DNA from: Paratinospora sagittata
Taxonomy: Eukaryota > Streptophyta > Magnoliopsida > Ranunculales > Menispermaceae
NCBI GenBank assembly: GCA_035771175.1
Contig: CM069597.1
Span: forward strand, 43,659,224 to 43,723,223
Direction of reading: 5' to 3'
Length of the DNA: 64,000 bases
The notes under the pieces were generated by a model that was given only the letters and a program-made list of their open reading frames with translations, was not told where the DNA came from and ran no database searches. Made by a program: the position numbers and the translations under genes. This document shows, in pieces, positions 44,709 through 57,050 of the stretch (positions are counted from its first letter, which is position 1; each line of letters starts with the position of its first letter).

Positions 44709-46344
44709 TATGCAAAAATATTAGGTCGTCAGAGTCTTCACACTGTTCCTCACTATCTTCTAGTACCTGACTCTCAAAATAAAAATCGCAATTAAGTAAG
44801 TTCAAAAGCCCGAGCAATTTGACTAATATTCATTGTAAGTTTTTTGGTATTTTGACTGTTATTAGACTCACCCACCAAAAAAAAAAAAAACAGCAGCTAG
44901 AGGTCTTTATAGAGGTAAGACTAAAGTCAATACAAGGCATAAGCCTCATAATTTAATCGTGAATTATGAATCTCACATATAAAGGAGGTCTGCTCCACAT
45001 CTCCTTGAGGTGCACCGAGGTCGATTTTCATAAAATCTAAATTTACACTTCTATGCAATTAAAAGTAATGATGATACACCAAATCACATATAACTATCAA
45101 AAGTGTGCTAAATTAGACACAAAAAGTAAAAGAGTCACAGCTCAACTCTTTCTTGTCATTGAGAACAGCACCTTCTTTATAGATCTCCATCTGATCTATC
45201 ATTGAAAACTGATGAGGAAAACCTCAGCTTGAGATTTAGAACTCTACATATTGTTTAATTTAGCATTGTTGGGTTTCACATTTCTGTTTGTTCAAAAATT
45301 GGGAAAATAGTGCAAGTAATCCTTCAAACATAACCGTGGATACATTATATAATGTAATCTAAGTCAATCAGGCATTCTTCTAAACATTTTGTGAAAGTTA
45401 TAGCACATAAAACCTAATTGAGAGAAAACACTTTTAGTACCTGTCATCTGGATGAATTGTAAGATCTGTCTTCGAGCTGAACTTGGCTTTTTCCTAATTT
45501 GAATTCTTTTAGGTATGAGTAAGATCTTCTACAGAGCAATCTGATGTCATATGGATGTTGAGTGCTAAGATCAGAAAAGCAAGTTAGTCACATAAGTTAT
45601 TATCAATACAAGATAACTTCTTAGTAAATATGAGAAGAAATGCTTAAGTAGATCTCATTTTAAGAGCCCAAGGATGCTGGAAAAGCTCAGTTGAATAGCT
45701 ACTTCGATGACAAGGAAGAAAAAGTAATAATCTGCCTAGTCAAACAGGCATAGGTAACACCCACATTGAATCCAGCTCCAAAAATCCTAACTGAGGCAGT
45801 GATATCCATGCCCCATAGGTCGATAAGAAAAAGGTACAAGCATATATCATCCTCATAGGACTTGGCATCAAAATCTATGGCCTATAAAATCAATACAAAT
45901 GCAGTTATAATCAAATTAGAAAGAGTGACCCATAAACAATCCACTATAATCACAGAGTTAGAGGAAACCTAAAATAACATGGATAGAAATAATTTAAAAA
46001 GATATAACTATTTGTAATTTAAGTATCGACTTAGCCCTTAATAGAACAAAGTAGAGAAAGCAGATTCATGGAGACCACCCCATGTAGTTGAGAAAAATAC
46101 TTGAGCTGAGTTGAGTATGCAGTTATAATCAAGTATATGTTTCACATGAAAATAAGATAATTAATAAAATATCATCCATCCTGAGCACAGATATGCAGGA
46201 GTCATAGACCACCAACTACCATAACAAAAAAAAAAAAAAAAAAAAAAAAAAACCCTTTTGCGATAATCTTAACGTTATTAACTGTAAATGAAAGAATAAA
46301 TTTTATTTTTCATACTGTGGCACATATCACATACCTTAATAATT
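44709..46344. other. Intergenic with one decayed FKBP exon
   Basis: AT-rich. Apart from the TPR exon remnant at 45440-45570 and a 27 nt poly-A run at about 46226-46252, I see no feature. Confidence 0.5.
45440..45570 (-). pseudogene. Decayed FKBP TPR exon (paralogue of exon 11 at 49178-49305)
   Basis: On the minus strand the stretch matches exon 11 of the FKBP gene 3.6 kb away at the DNA level. Translation gives LLCRRSYSYLKEFKLGKSQ where the gene has [19 protein letters not shown]. The alignment then breaks. Neighbouring exons are not seen. It is likely a fragment of a lost tandem FKBP copy. Confidence 0.6.
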
Positions 46345-47604
46345 TTAAGAAGCTTCATCGTCATCATCAAAGAGAACTTTATAAAACCTCTTCCTTTCTT
46401 CTGTACAGTACAGATTCAACTGCTGTCCATGATCATCATCTTGTTCAGATGCTTCAGAGATACTTCTTTCTTTCCCTTTACCTGATCTTACCAAAATCAT
46501 ACCTTTCTTCTTCTTTTCTAAATTCAAAGCCTGCCGTCTTCTATTATATTCATGAAGTCCTTCTTGCATCAATTCTCCATATTTCTCCTTCACAACAACA
46601 AGTGCATCCTTATCTATCAATTCAGAACCATTATATCCTTCTCTAAGCACAACAGTGTAAATCTGATACTTATTTGACACATAGAAAATCCCTGGATGCT
46701 GAAGAAGCAACACATTCAATCTCTCAGGCAAATTAAATTCTCTTCTAAAATGACCTAATTTTACAATAGAGGCTTTCTTCCACAATGTCAATGATAACAA
46801 CTCATGCACTAAACCTACTGCTCTTTTCTCCATCTCCATTGATCCTTCCTCAAACTCCCTTGCATCCACATAAGGCGAAATATACGGTGTTCTATTAAAT
46901 TCATGAAACCTCTCCCAAGATTTCACCCAACTTGAAGGAAGACAACAAGAATACCTAGGGATTGCATTCCTTTCCTGAGCAATACTTTCTATCACAGAAA
47001 CTGCTAAATCAGGTTTCCAAGAAACAAGCTCGATCTCCATACAACTACGTCTACCACTATAATTAACAATTCTAAACATATCTGGATACTTCGGAAGAAT
47101 CCTTACCAAATAATCATCAGGAAATCCAAAATTCCTCTTCAATTCATTAAGTTTCACAACATTAAGCCTGTGATATGAACTCATCATCAACAACTTCGCT
47201 AATCGCTGAACCAGAACCGGTTCCTGCGAATCTCTAACCTGTTCTTCTTCTTCAACCAGAGCTATCATCCGCTTCGTCATTCGGCAGTAGTGATCGTTGT
47301 TCTCGAGAAAGATTTCGAAGCAACAAGGATACTTTTTGAGCCAATTGAGAGCTTTACCTTGAAGATCGAGCGTTTTGAACTTCTTCTGGATGAATCGAAC
47401 TGGCGCGACCTGGTTAGGGAATCGGAGAATGATGTTCTTGATCTGGTTGTTAACGATCCAGCGACGGTTTCGAGTTAGGGATGATTCGAGCGCTGAGTCC
47501 TTCTTCATTGACCAGAGAGAGAAGCTTCGGAGAGTAACGAAATGGAGATTATTATAGTTTCGAGAATTTATTAAGGTTAGAAGAGAAGCTCCATGAATCG
47601 CCAT
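46345..47604 (-). CDS. PORR-domain (WTF-like) organelle RNA-binding protein
   Basis: Intronless 419-residue protein of the plant organelle RNA recognition family (formerly DUF860). Known members such as WTF1, WTF9 and RPD1 bind organellar introns and promote group II splicing. The N-terminus (1-~45) is rich in Ser, Leu and Asn with few acids and looks like a mitochondrial or plastid presequence. The domain begins near RFPNQVAPVRFIQKKFKTLDLQGKALNWLKKYPCCFE, and later family motifs are FGFPDDYLVRILPKYPDMFR, FNRTPYISPY and FNLPERLNVLLLQHPGIFYVS. The C-terminus is basic (EKKKKGM) and then acidic (FDDDDEAS). Length and composition are typical. The specific target RNA and organelle cannot be read from sequence. 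Confidence 0.88.
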   Translation of the reverse strand: MAIHGASLLTLINSRNYNNLHFVTLRSFSLWSMKKDSALESSLTRNRRWIVNNQIKNIILRFPNQVAPVRFIQKKFKTLDLQGKALNWLKKYPCCFEIFLENNDHYCRMTKRMIALVEEEEQVRDSQEPVLVQRLAKLLMMSSYHRLNVVKLNELKRNFGFPDDYLVRILPKYPDMFRIVNYSGRRSCMEIELVSWKPDLAVSVIESIAQERNAIPRYSCCLPSSWVKSWERFHEFNRTPYISPYVDAREFEEGSMEMEKRAVGLVHELLSLTLWKKASIVKLGHFRREFNLPERLNVLLLQHPGIFYVSNKYQIYTVVLREGYNGSELIDKDALVVVKEKYGELMQEGLHEYNRRRQALNLEKKKKGMILVRSGKGKERSISEASEQDDDHGQQLNLYCTEERKRFYKVLFDDDDEAS

Positions 47605-48883
47605 TACTGTTCTCTTCTTCTTCTCTGCCCCTTTTAACTTGAAGGGGGCGCGGCTACAGGAACAAGGTTTCTGAAATTAACTTCACCCGTCTGAAATTAC
47701 CAATATGTCCCCAAGTCCTATCCATGGCAGTACTTTAAGCTTCGGCTTCGATATAGGTGGGTCGAAATGTCCAAGTAGGGTATATTGCACCCGTATACAT
47801 TATTAGCATTTAGAGAATACTTCCACCGCATTTATATGGGGACGAAACTTAAAATATTTTCTCACAAATGAGACACGGGATGTAGAGCTGTCTATCCTAT
47901 TAATATGACTCAGAACCCTCACTTTGCCTAAGGTGCTAAGGTTAACTAATCAGCTGAGCCCACTGTTGGGCTCTTTGCTCAAGCTGGACCAAGATCAAAA
48001 GTATGATTATATTAGATTGCTACTAGATCAAAAGTACGACTATACTAAAAAATTATAATTGATAAGTAGCGGCCTTATTATTATGTACATGATTAATAAA
48101 CAAATGAAGTTTGAACCCGAAGACCTGTAGAACAATGAAGTTTTAATATTATATTAAAAATCACTCGAACTAAAAGTTATAACTAATAAATAAAAGTCTG
48201 ATTACCGGTATCTACGTGTATATGGAGACATTATTTGCTAGATGTGAAACCACTTGAACTAAATGTGAGATTAGTAGAGTGACTAGTTTTTTTTTTTTTT
48301 ATCTACTTCAACTCATTTTACCTTGCTCAATGGTTGAAACTCATCATATCACCAATTAGCACTACCTCTATATATACAAATCTCATGACAGCTTTTCATC
48401 ATAGGCAGTGCCCATGACTTTCATTTCTCAGAAAATTCATGTAATGGAAGATCCTGAATTTGAAACATTCTACATCGATCCAATAATATTCTTTAAAACA
48501 AAGGTATGGCAGCTCTAAATCAGCCTCATGAAAGCCTTGTAATTCGTTGAAGAGTGAGGATCATCGAAGTTCACTGCAAAAGCTATAGTCAACTTAGTTG
48601 ATCTGCAAGATTGTCAGTGCAATCCAAATGTAATTCAAATGGAAATTTTAGCTGCAATTTAGAGTTAGGAAAACTGTTCATTTAGATCATTACTCGAGAT
48701 TATGATATATCAACATCAATGAAAAGTCCAATATCAACTCCTTGGATCAGTTAATCTTGTTTTGCCATTCCAACTCTCTCTAGAACCATGGTCTTTGTAA
48801 AATCAAAGAGACCCTTTTCGATAGATAATTTACACAATAAAATTCACTAGTTCTTAGAAAAATGAGATGATGATACCTTCTTT
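47605..48883. other. Intergenic between FKBP 3' end and PORR start
   Basis: About 1.3 kb that serves as PORR promoter and FKBP terminator region. No further gene or element recognised. Confidence 0.5.
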
Positions 48884-51800
48884 CTAGTTCTTAGACAGCC
48901 CCATCTTTGAAAACATGGTGCCAAAAATCTCAGCATCATATTTAGCATACTCCCTTTTCATATCTTTTAATTTAGCGTACTCGAGCTTCACATCTCTGTC
49001 GTTTCAAAGGAATCACAAATAACTTGGTTATAAAAAGTTTCAACACAAGGCAACGAATATATATTGTCTAAGTAATAAAAAAAAAGTCAATATAAATTAT
49101 CTCTGTCTTGTCCAAATTATTGAGAAACTTAGCTGAGCTTCACATTCTTATAAGCAAGAGGTTGAACACATATACACCTGCTATTTGGATGAATTGAAAG
49201 AGCTCTTTTAATGTCAATCTCGGCCTTTTCCAACTCGGATATTCTTAAGTATGATTGAGATCTTCTATATAGAGCCTTCAGATTAAACGGGTCGAGTTCT
49301 AAGACCTGCAAAAGAGAGCTAATTGATTTGAGTTGCTTCTTACTACAACCTTCTAATAGAAGAAAACAAGAGCAAGGATAAAAGAACAAACTTTTGTACA
49401 CAATTTGGCAGCTTCGGCAAATTCTCCAAGTTTAAGTTTACAAGCTGCATTGTTCAAATTACATGATATTCGCAAGGCATTTGCTAGATTTTTTTCCTCG
49501 TCGTTGAAAGAGTGGTCTAGCTCGATACACTTTGCAGCCTGCAAGGAGTAAACATGTAAATGATTTCAAGAAAATGACTTTTTTTTTTTTTCAATTATAA
49601 CATAACAAAGAACAAACTTTCCTTATCGTATTTAATGGAGGCGCACCAAAATTTTGCGGCTTTGAATAGCTTGTTTCCTTCATCCTTCTTTCTCTCGCAA
49701 GCCTCTATTTTTTCTCTTGTTTCCATCTTCCAACTTGGCTTTTCCTTTACATGGAAGAAATATGTGCATTAAGAGAATTAAAGCTTATTAATATCAAATA
49801 ACATGAACAAAATCACAACAAAACTAGAAACAATACTGATAAAAAAAAATCAATTAAAGGAATTTGTTTGAGCTTCGCCAGGAACTTAACAAACATGAGT
49901 GCAATATTGGTGAAGAAAACCTTAGTAAAGCTTATTAACTCTACATCATAAAGAGCTGTCGTGCTTGCAGGAACCATTCCAAGGACTACATTATTGAAGC
50001 TTTCATCAGCGTTTATCGTTACTAGTGCTTTTTCACCTTTCCTCATGGTCACGATTGCCCTGTCTAAACCTTCATGAATTTGTTCTATGACAGAACCAAC
50101 AAAGCAAAGTTCAAGACAGTTAAAAATCTCGGTTTTTACTAAGCTTTATTACAAATTCTGTATCAGGAACTTGGGAAGAATCTCTAGTTACCTTGAAAGC
50201 ACAAATATTCAAAAGGCTCATCTTCAGATCCTTTACTCTCACAAACTGTTCCATCTTCAAGCTGGCAACTATATTTCACTGGAAACCATGGTCTTGTTCT
50301 AAATTTAGTGACACCCATACGGTTAAACACTATATGTAATGTCTATCGAATGGTTCTTTAAACATAGAATTTGAACCAAAATTTGAAAGAATGAGAGTCC
50401 TAGTACTCTGATGACCTAAGTCGCAAAATTAATGGAATGAGATCGAAATTTTTATAAGTAGAGAGGTTAATCTTATAATACTGATAACTTTTTAAGGCTA
50501 GAGAAAAAATAGAACAGATAGGCCATACCTTTCACTAGAGATCCTTCATTGGGATGATCAAAACCTTCACCTTCTCTTATGATCTTCTTACGAACTCTCT
50601 TATCTTCTGTTACATCAATGACGCTCTTCCACGAAACTAGCTCTAGATCAATAGTTAAACTTGCATTGGATGGAATCGCAGATACACTAGTAGTCTCTTC
50701 AATTTCATTTGATCCTATTCCATCTGTTAAGATGCATGCGTTATAGTTGTAGTTTTTTTTTTAAGAAGAAATTGAAGTAGTGATCTTTTATGTCTACAAA
50801 ATCTGATTACAAGAAAGCTTCACCAACAACTCTGCTTTCTCTCCTTTCCTCATTGTCTTAACAGCTTTGCTAATGGCAGGATACAGATACCCTGCAAGTC
50901 AAAAAAGAAAAGAAAAGAAAATTTATAACATAATGTTTAGAAGACTATAAGATTATTTATCAGGTGGTTAAGCTTTGATTTATTCAAAATTAATGAAGAC
51001 CCAATTTGTACACTTGTTAACATACCATCACTGACATAAAATTCCACCCATATATCAGATTTGGAGATAATTGTTCCATCTTCAATCCTTGCTTCATATT
51101 TAACTACAAGTAAAGGAAGAAGACGTTAAAGTATTATATATGCAACTTGAATGTCAAAACAGAAAAGTGCAGCTATCTTTTGATGGATATTAGAAAGCCA
51201 TATGAAAGTAAAAATACCCTTGTTAAGCTAACTTATTCCAATTCCAAACTGTATTATTACCTGCCATCTTAACTGCCAAAGATGTTTTTACAATGCTGTG
51301 TTATATAAGACCTCAAAAAATCTGATTTTACCAAACATTATTGTTGGCCTAGATCCTAATTACCTAACACTTCGTCGGCATCTCTAGGAGTAGCCCATCC
51401 TCCACCTTCTCTTACTATCTTCTTCAATATTCCACCATCACCTGAAACATCTCTAATTGTAGTCCACGAAAGAAGCTCGATATCAAATACAAGCGTCAAG
51501 CTAGGAGGAATTTTCGATGGTGAACCGGCTTCCCCGTAAGCCAAGTTTGGAGGAATTGTAAAAACTGCTCTCTCTCCCTTCTTCATTGTAGCAATCCCAT
51601 CATCCCATCCTTTGATAACTTCACCTGAAATCGAAATACTTCATTAATCTCTTCACCAAATATACCTTTGAACATCTCAAAAACGCCTTCTTTTTTTCAA
51701 TCTAACATGACTGGAACCAAGAAATAATGGATGAATTGCTACTCACATTGGCCTAATTTGAATCTGAATGGAGTGCCTCTTGCCTGACTCGAATCGAAAC

Positions 51801-52054
51801 TTGATCCGCCCATGATACACCCGCTATAATGGACTGATAACATGAGGTGGTAGAATCAAACAAAGGGTGTTTGAAGAAACTACAAAAACAAAAAAGCATA
51901 TATAAATACCTTCAACTTCATCTCCGAGAGAAGGAGTTTTCCATGAATTCCCATGATGGAGAATCCGTTTTCTAAGGCCTTGTGTTCCAATTTCCTTTTC
52001 ATTTGTATCCGAAACATCAGTTTCTGTATATAATTTGAAAGAAGAAACCGCCAT
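48884..52054 (-). CDS. FKBP62: FKBP62/ROF1-like peptidyl-prolyl isomerase with TPR domain
   Basis: Multi-domain FKBP of the ROF1/ROF2 class, HSP90-binding through TPRs and linked to heat response in Arabidopsis. Twelve exons join to 535 residues: 52054-51910, 51833-51747, 51624-51364, 51103-51026, 50891-50811, 50723-50529, 50278-50192, 50084-49921, 49744-49622, 49538-49392, 49305-49178, 48995-48884. FKBP domain 1 keeps active-site residues (VHYSG, FDSS, EVIKGWD, AYGEAG). Domains 2 and 3 have lost the pocket Trp and look inactive, as usual in this class. The TPRs include [15 protein letters not shown] and [10 protein letters not shown]. Exon 9 is followed by GAAAGT, not GT. The N-terminus is short compared with FKBP62. 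FKBP65 is an alternative name. Confidence 0.85.
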
Positions 52055-52646
52055 TAACGCTTGTGTCTGTGAGAGAGATGAGCTCAGGATAAAGCTGTTT
52101 TTTCAATTGAAGATAAGTCGTTTTTTTCGGTTGAGATTTTTTTCTATTGTAGCTATTGGGTCAATCCCTGTCAGCCCGACCCAATTCTAGTTCTGTGTTA
52201 AAAAACTGGACTCTGGCCCAAAAAACTGAATGGATCTTGATGGTCCACCCAATTCACTTAAGGCTTGGCCCATGGGCCAACTTAGGCCTTATTGTCAAGA
52301 CAAGCTTGTTTGGGCTTACTTATCATTTGGGCTAAAAGAGAATACAAAAGTAGCGTTCCATGGGCCCATCCCGGTTGCCCTCGAAACATGAATGGTGTGC
52401 TGATATGAGGCGATCCGATGACAAAAGGGGATAAGTTCTAATAATTAGTGTCCCTTGGATCAATATAAATTCATGTTAGTCTAAGGAACATGAACAATAT
52501 TCAGCTTTTTATGTAGTTCTTCTAGCACTATTAAAGTTAATCATTCACATTTTCTTATAGTTGACAAGATTTTGTTTACACTCTCTATCTATAGCCCAAA
52601 ATTCACATATGCAACATGTTTTGAATAATAAAAATTTCTTTCAAAC
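52055..52646. promoter_or_regulatory. 5' flank of the FKBP gene
   Basis: Upstream region of the minus-strand FKBP gene. I saw no clear TATA box or heat-shock element and no gene. Confidence 0.35.
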
Positions 52647-52660
52647 AAGTGGCACAAACA

Positions 52661-52856
52661 CATAAACCAAACGGTTGGTAGTTCAGTGATTAAGGGCAAG
52701 GGCCTTTAATTTTAAGGTCGAGAGTTCGAGTGAGACTCATACTACCTACCAATATGTTGACTAACGATATTCAAGGACTTTTGTGGCCATGCCCCAGAAG
52801 GACTAGTAGGATAATCCTGATACTCACCGAACCTTTAAAAAAAAAAAAAAAAAAAA
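52661..52856 (+). mobile_element. tRNA-derived SINE with poly-A tail and target duplication
   Basis: About 196 bp. The box-A-like region TGGTAGTTCAGTGATTAAGGG and box-B-like GAGTTCGAGTG lie within the first 80 bp, and a pure A tail runs to 52856. It is flanked by AAGTGGCACAAACA (52647-52660) and AAGTCGCGCAAACA (52857-52870), a 14 bp target duplication with two changes. No coding capacity. Confidence 0.85.
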
Positions 52857-53610
52857 AAGTCGCGCAAACAGTTTATATAGATTCTAGAAGGCAGATTAAT
52901 TACACCAATCCAAAGGTAAATAAGTTCCCTACGCATCACAATTCACAAACTACATTCTATATAAAATAACTCTGAGTCTAAATTAATCAATTGTAGTGTC
53001 ATATCTCATATAATATACAGAGTATCCATTTAACAAAACATCAACTATTATATTATATATAGTTGAAGAGGGCATGATGTAGTTTCATTGAGCTCAATAC
53101 GTAGATTATGCTTTTAGGTCCACATGGCAGGACATTAAAATATATATTTTTTAATTAATTTATTAAGCACAATATATATATTGACAGATGGGCAAATTGC
53201 CCATAGAATATATATTATTAATTAATCATGGTTCCCTTAGGCTTTAAACTACTTCGATATAAAAAAAAAAATTCTTGCTTATGCATATGCAAAACACTGT
53301 GTTTAATGAAGTGCATGGTTTTTACTTTAGTGTGCTTGATCACACCCATGATCATAATGCCACCATTAGCTGAAAAAATAATAGAAGAAATTGAGAAATA
53401 ATTGACACACACACACGTGTGTATGTGAGTGTGTTAAATATTATTAAGTGCTCTTTGATGAAGTAAGCTCAACGAGTGATTTAAAGATGAATAGCATAAA
53501 AGCAGCTTGCTTTGAAGCATTATTATTAAAATGGACTCCAACTTGTCTGTGTGGGTGGTATGTGTTTGTTCCTCATGAATCCTGTAAAAGCGTATCTTAA
53601 AATTAATTAA

Positions 53611-53819
53611 GGTTGTGTTTGGTTTGTAATTTAAAAATAAGAATACAATTTAAAAATAAAAAAATAAAAAAATGACTTTTTATCATTTTTTTAGAAAATA
53701 TGTTTTCTTAACAAAAAGTGAAAAAAAAATTTCAAAATTTTTTGAACCAAATAAGTTTTTGGTGTTTTTGAATTTTCGGATACAAAAAACTTTATTCGGA
53801 TTACGTATCAAACGGAGCC
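53611..53819. mobile_element. Harbinger/Tourist-like MITE
   Basis: 209 bp. The left end GGTTGTGTTTGG and right end CAAACGGAGCC are inverted repeats, flanked by TAA on each side. A TAA-type 3 bp duplication is typical of PIF/Harbinger. No ORF. Confidence 0.7.
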
Positions 53820-55489
53820 TAAAATACCCTTTGCAAATTTTTTTATAAATTAATTAGTTTGTTGTAAATATGTTGAATATACAAATAGTAATTATATATA
53901 TTATACACATATCTCAAGTAGTATGATATCCAAGTGATATATGTATCTAAATAGTATATGTATTCAAGTGGTACATGTATCAAAATTATATAAATACATA
54001 TGTATACGTATCCCACACGAATCATGTAAGAGCATAGTTATCCATTACGTGAGTTTGTGATCTTTTGATATAAATCTCTCCCTATACATGTGGGGAGAGA
54101 TCATGAAAAGAAGTTGTAAGAAATGGTGTAAAAAAAATAAAAAGAGAAAAAGAGGAATGGAGAAAAGATGAAGAAATAAGTTATAGAAATATTGGAGAAA
54201 TAATAAAAAATAAAAAATAAAATTTAACATTTTTCTTTGAGCATTCTTTGATTATTTTGATTCAGTTTACAACATAATTTTGATTCTTGATGTTCTTGTG
54301 ATAATGATCATGGCTTGTCTCCTCTTGCTCCAATAGTTATAATCCACAAAAAAATAACATAATATATATATATTTTTTGGTGGACACTAACAACCAAGTG
54401 CAAAAATAATATATATATAACAAACAAGAAATAAATAATTAATTGCACCAAGAAGACAATAAAGTTAGAACTTGCAATGCAATTGTTCAGATGAAAAGGA
54501 ATCATTCATTAATTATCTTAAATTTGTTATATGACTCCTCTTGTTCACTTTTACCAACTTAATTAATAAATTAGCTGTTTCATATCTTTGTTAATTGTGA
54601 ATTTGCAGGCTCTTTCCATATCTTTTAATTTACTGTAATCGATAATTCAAGACCTAATAAGTACCATATCATAACCTAATTAATTATATCTTACTAAAAA
54701 GAAATATAAAATAGATTTTAATATATAAAGGCAGTTCTTATTCAAATAAGTACAGTGGATGAACTCGAACCAAAGTGGACCCCTTGATGATACTTAACGC
54801 ATATATAGAAGCATCATTTACCTTCATAATGATATTTTAATACACCATCAACAGATTAATTAGATAATTATATATATAGAGAGAACATTTGCATCAAATC
54901 TTATTATAATATTTTAGTATGATTTACTTTAATTCTATATATCTCATTATATTATCCAAAATATACGACACCTAAACATAATTAATTTAATTATCTCTCA
55001 ATAAAGAATATATATATATATAATATATATAGTTAGTGGGAGTTGATCTAAGATTTGATATTTCATTTGTTAATTGTCTCCGTGCTGTAAGACAAAGACC
55101 TCCAAATATTTATAAGTGCCATGTTACACAGCAAAGTAACACAACATATGAAAAATAGGGGTATGTGAAGAATCGATGTTGCATATATAATTATAATGAG
55201 TGATGCATGCAATGCAACCTTTTTATTTATAAGTGGCTTACACGCATATATCTCCATTTCTTTTCTTTTTGTTGCTTCCATATATTGTGCCTTGATTATT
55301 TATCCATTAATTACTGAAAATGACATGCACAAGAACAAGGGTACTGTTGCCCAATTTCCCATCTCCCACTTGTTGCTCTATGGAATCGAATTAGGGTTCA
55401 TCATATTTCTTCAACTTTTTGGGATAATATCTTAATTTCAGGTCTGAAAAATATTATTAAAAAAGAAAAACAAAACTAAGTAAGACATA

Positions 55490-55703
55490 GGTCCGGTATG
55501 GAAGGGTTTTTTTAAAAATGTTTTTTCGAAAAGTGCTTCTAAAAAAACGTTTTTAGAAAAAACAGATCTCTTTTAGTTTTTTCTAAAAATAGAAAATTCA
55601 TTTTTTTCTACCACACATTTTAACTAGAAGCAGGTATTGTTAAACACATCTAAAAGTATTTTTGCTCTAAAAGCACTATAAAAAAATTCTCTTAAACGGG
55701 GTC
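55490..55703. mobile_element. MITE-like element
   Basis: 214 bp. Ends GGTCCGGTATGG and TTAAACGGGGTC are imperfect inverted repeats flanked by ATA. The interior is a loose palindrome of AAAAACGTTTTT type. Confidence 0.5.
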
Positions 55704-56031
55704 ATAACCACTTTTATTATTTTATTGTTGAAGAAGAGGATCTATAATAAGGAATTTTTTTATTTTTTTATTTTTTTTTTGGAAATATCTAATATAGGAT
55801 AGCAATAAAGAATGTCGATCTCAAAATAGAATATATGAGAAATTTGGAATAAGATCACAATCTCGTATGTAAATAAAAGATCCAAAGACATTGAAATTAA
55901 GCATGAAAATGAAGGAGATTCAAAGTAAGCATGAAACATATTAGAGATGCTTGACAAAGGATAGCAATATGAAATGTCACTCTCCTTATAGAATATATGT
56001 ACAATTCTCATTTTGTTTCCTAAATTCATAG

Positions 56032-56954
56032 TGTTGGATGGTCAACTCGGATTAGAGTTGACCTGAACATCAGAAGAGCTGAGTTGGCTATTCGAAATGT
56101 GATAGCCACGTGCAAAAATGGACGAGCCGAGGTGATGAGGAAAAAGTTGCGTAAAGTGACACGACCGCCAGATCAGCTCAATTGGAGCAAGCTCGGCTCA
56201 ACCTTGGAAAGTTGTCCAAGCTGACTTAACAAGATGATACTTATGAAAAACTTAGAAATACGATCTTAGCGTTAGCTCAGCCTAGCCAAGTCGAGCTCAG
56301 GGCTATTCTGTTCAGCTCTGACAGCTCGACCTTTATTCGAGCTAATCACCCTAGACAAAGTAGATAAGATCAAGTGGTCTTTCTTGGCATGTCGTATCCC
56401 GAAGAATTCGAGATAGTTGCATTCTCAAACACAGACTTTCACATAAAGACGAGATAGGACTCCTCCTCCGAGACAAATCAGAAAAATAAGAATTATCTGA
56501 AATGAGATAAGAGTCCTACTCCGATATGAACCCGAAGATAAGGATCATCCAAGACGGGATGAGATTCCTTCTCCAAGACCAACTCGGACCAGATGAGCTC
56601 ATCCAGCTCATCTCAACTAAAGACGAAACGACACGTGGCACCATGCATACTGGGTAGCTAGGCACTCCGGCCGGAGGACCTCTTCTATAAATAAGACCTA
56701 TCATCCTCCTCATAAGGTACGAACAACTTTCTACAAGAGTTATTGCTATAGTCTTGAACAAGCTCTAACTTAGGCATTGGAGGGTCTTTGGCCGGCACCA
56801 CATCGGTATTCCTTACGATAGCCATATTGCTTTCTTTCTTCTTCTCAGATCAAGTTGATAAACCTTCGCCGAAACCAGAGAGTTCATACTTCCATATACA
56901 ATCATCTCCTTCACTTGTTCATCTACTGGGTGTTGGTTAGATTCTGCATCAATA
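56032..56954 (+). mobile_element. Solo LTR, probably Ty3/gypsy
   Basis: Starts TGTTGGATGG and ends CTGCATCAATA, with CATAG before and CATAA after (5 bp duplication, one change). It carries TATAAATAAG at 56686. The GC-richer composition sets it apart from its flanks. No primer site, internal region or second LTR follows, so it is a solo LTR left by LTR-LTR recombination. Superfamily assignment is by general resemblance. Confidence 0.65.
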
Positions 56955-57006
56955 CATAACACTAACATTACATGAGAATCACATCCAACGTCTTACATTT
57001 TATATA

Positions 57007-57009
<3 letters not shown>

Positions 57010-57048
<39 letters not shown>
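57010..57048. repeat. AT microsatellite
   Basis: Pure TA dinucleotide run just right of the solo LTR. Shorter runs occur at about 57309-57334 and 58207-58227. Confidence 0.9.

Positions 57049-57050
<2 letters not shown>

Larger units (their letters stand above)
52871..56031. other. Gene-free AT-rich stretch with two MITEs
   Basis: No gene seen. It contains the two MITE-like elements listed separately and several short AT runs. Confidence 0.6.

Noticed and set aside
56516..56761. 81-codon minus-strand ORF
   Set aside because: Lies inside the solo LTR, antisense to its TATA box, and resembles no protein.
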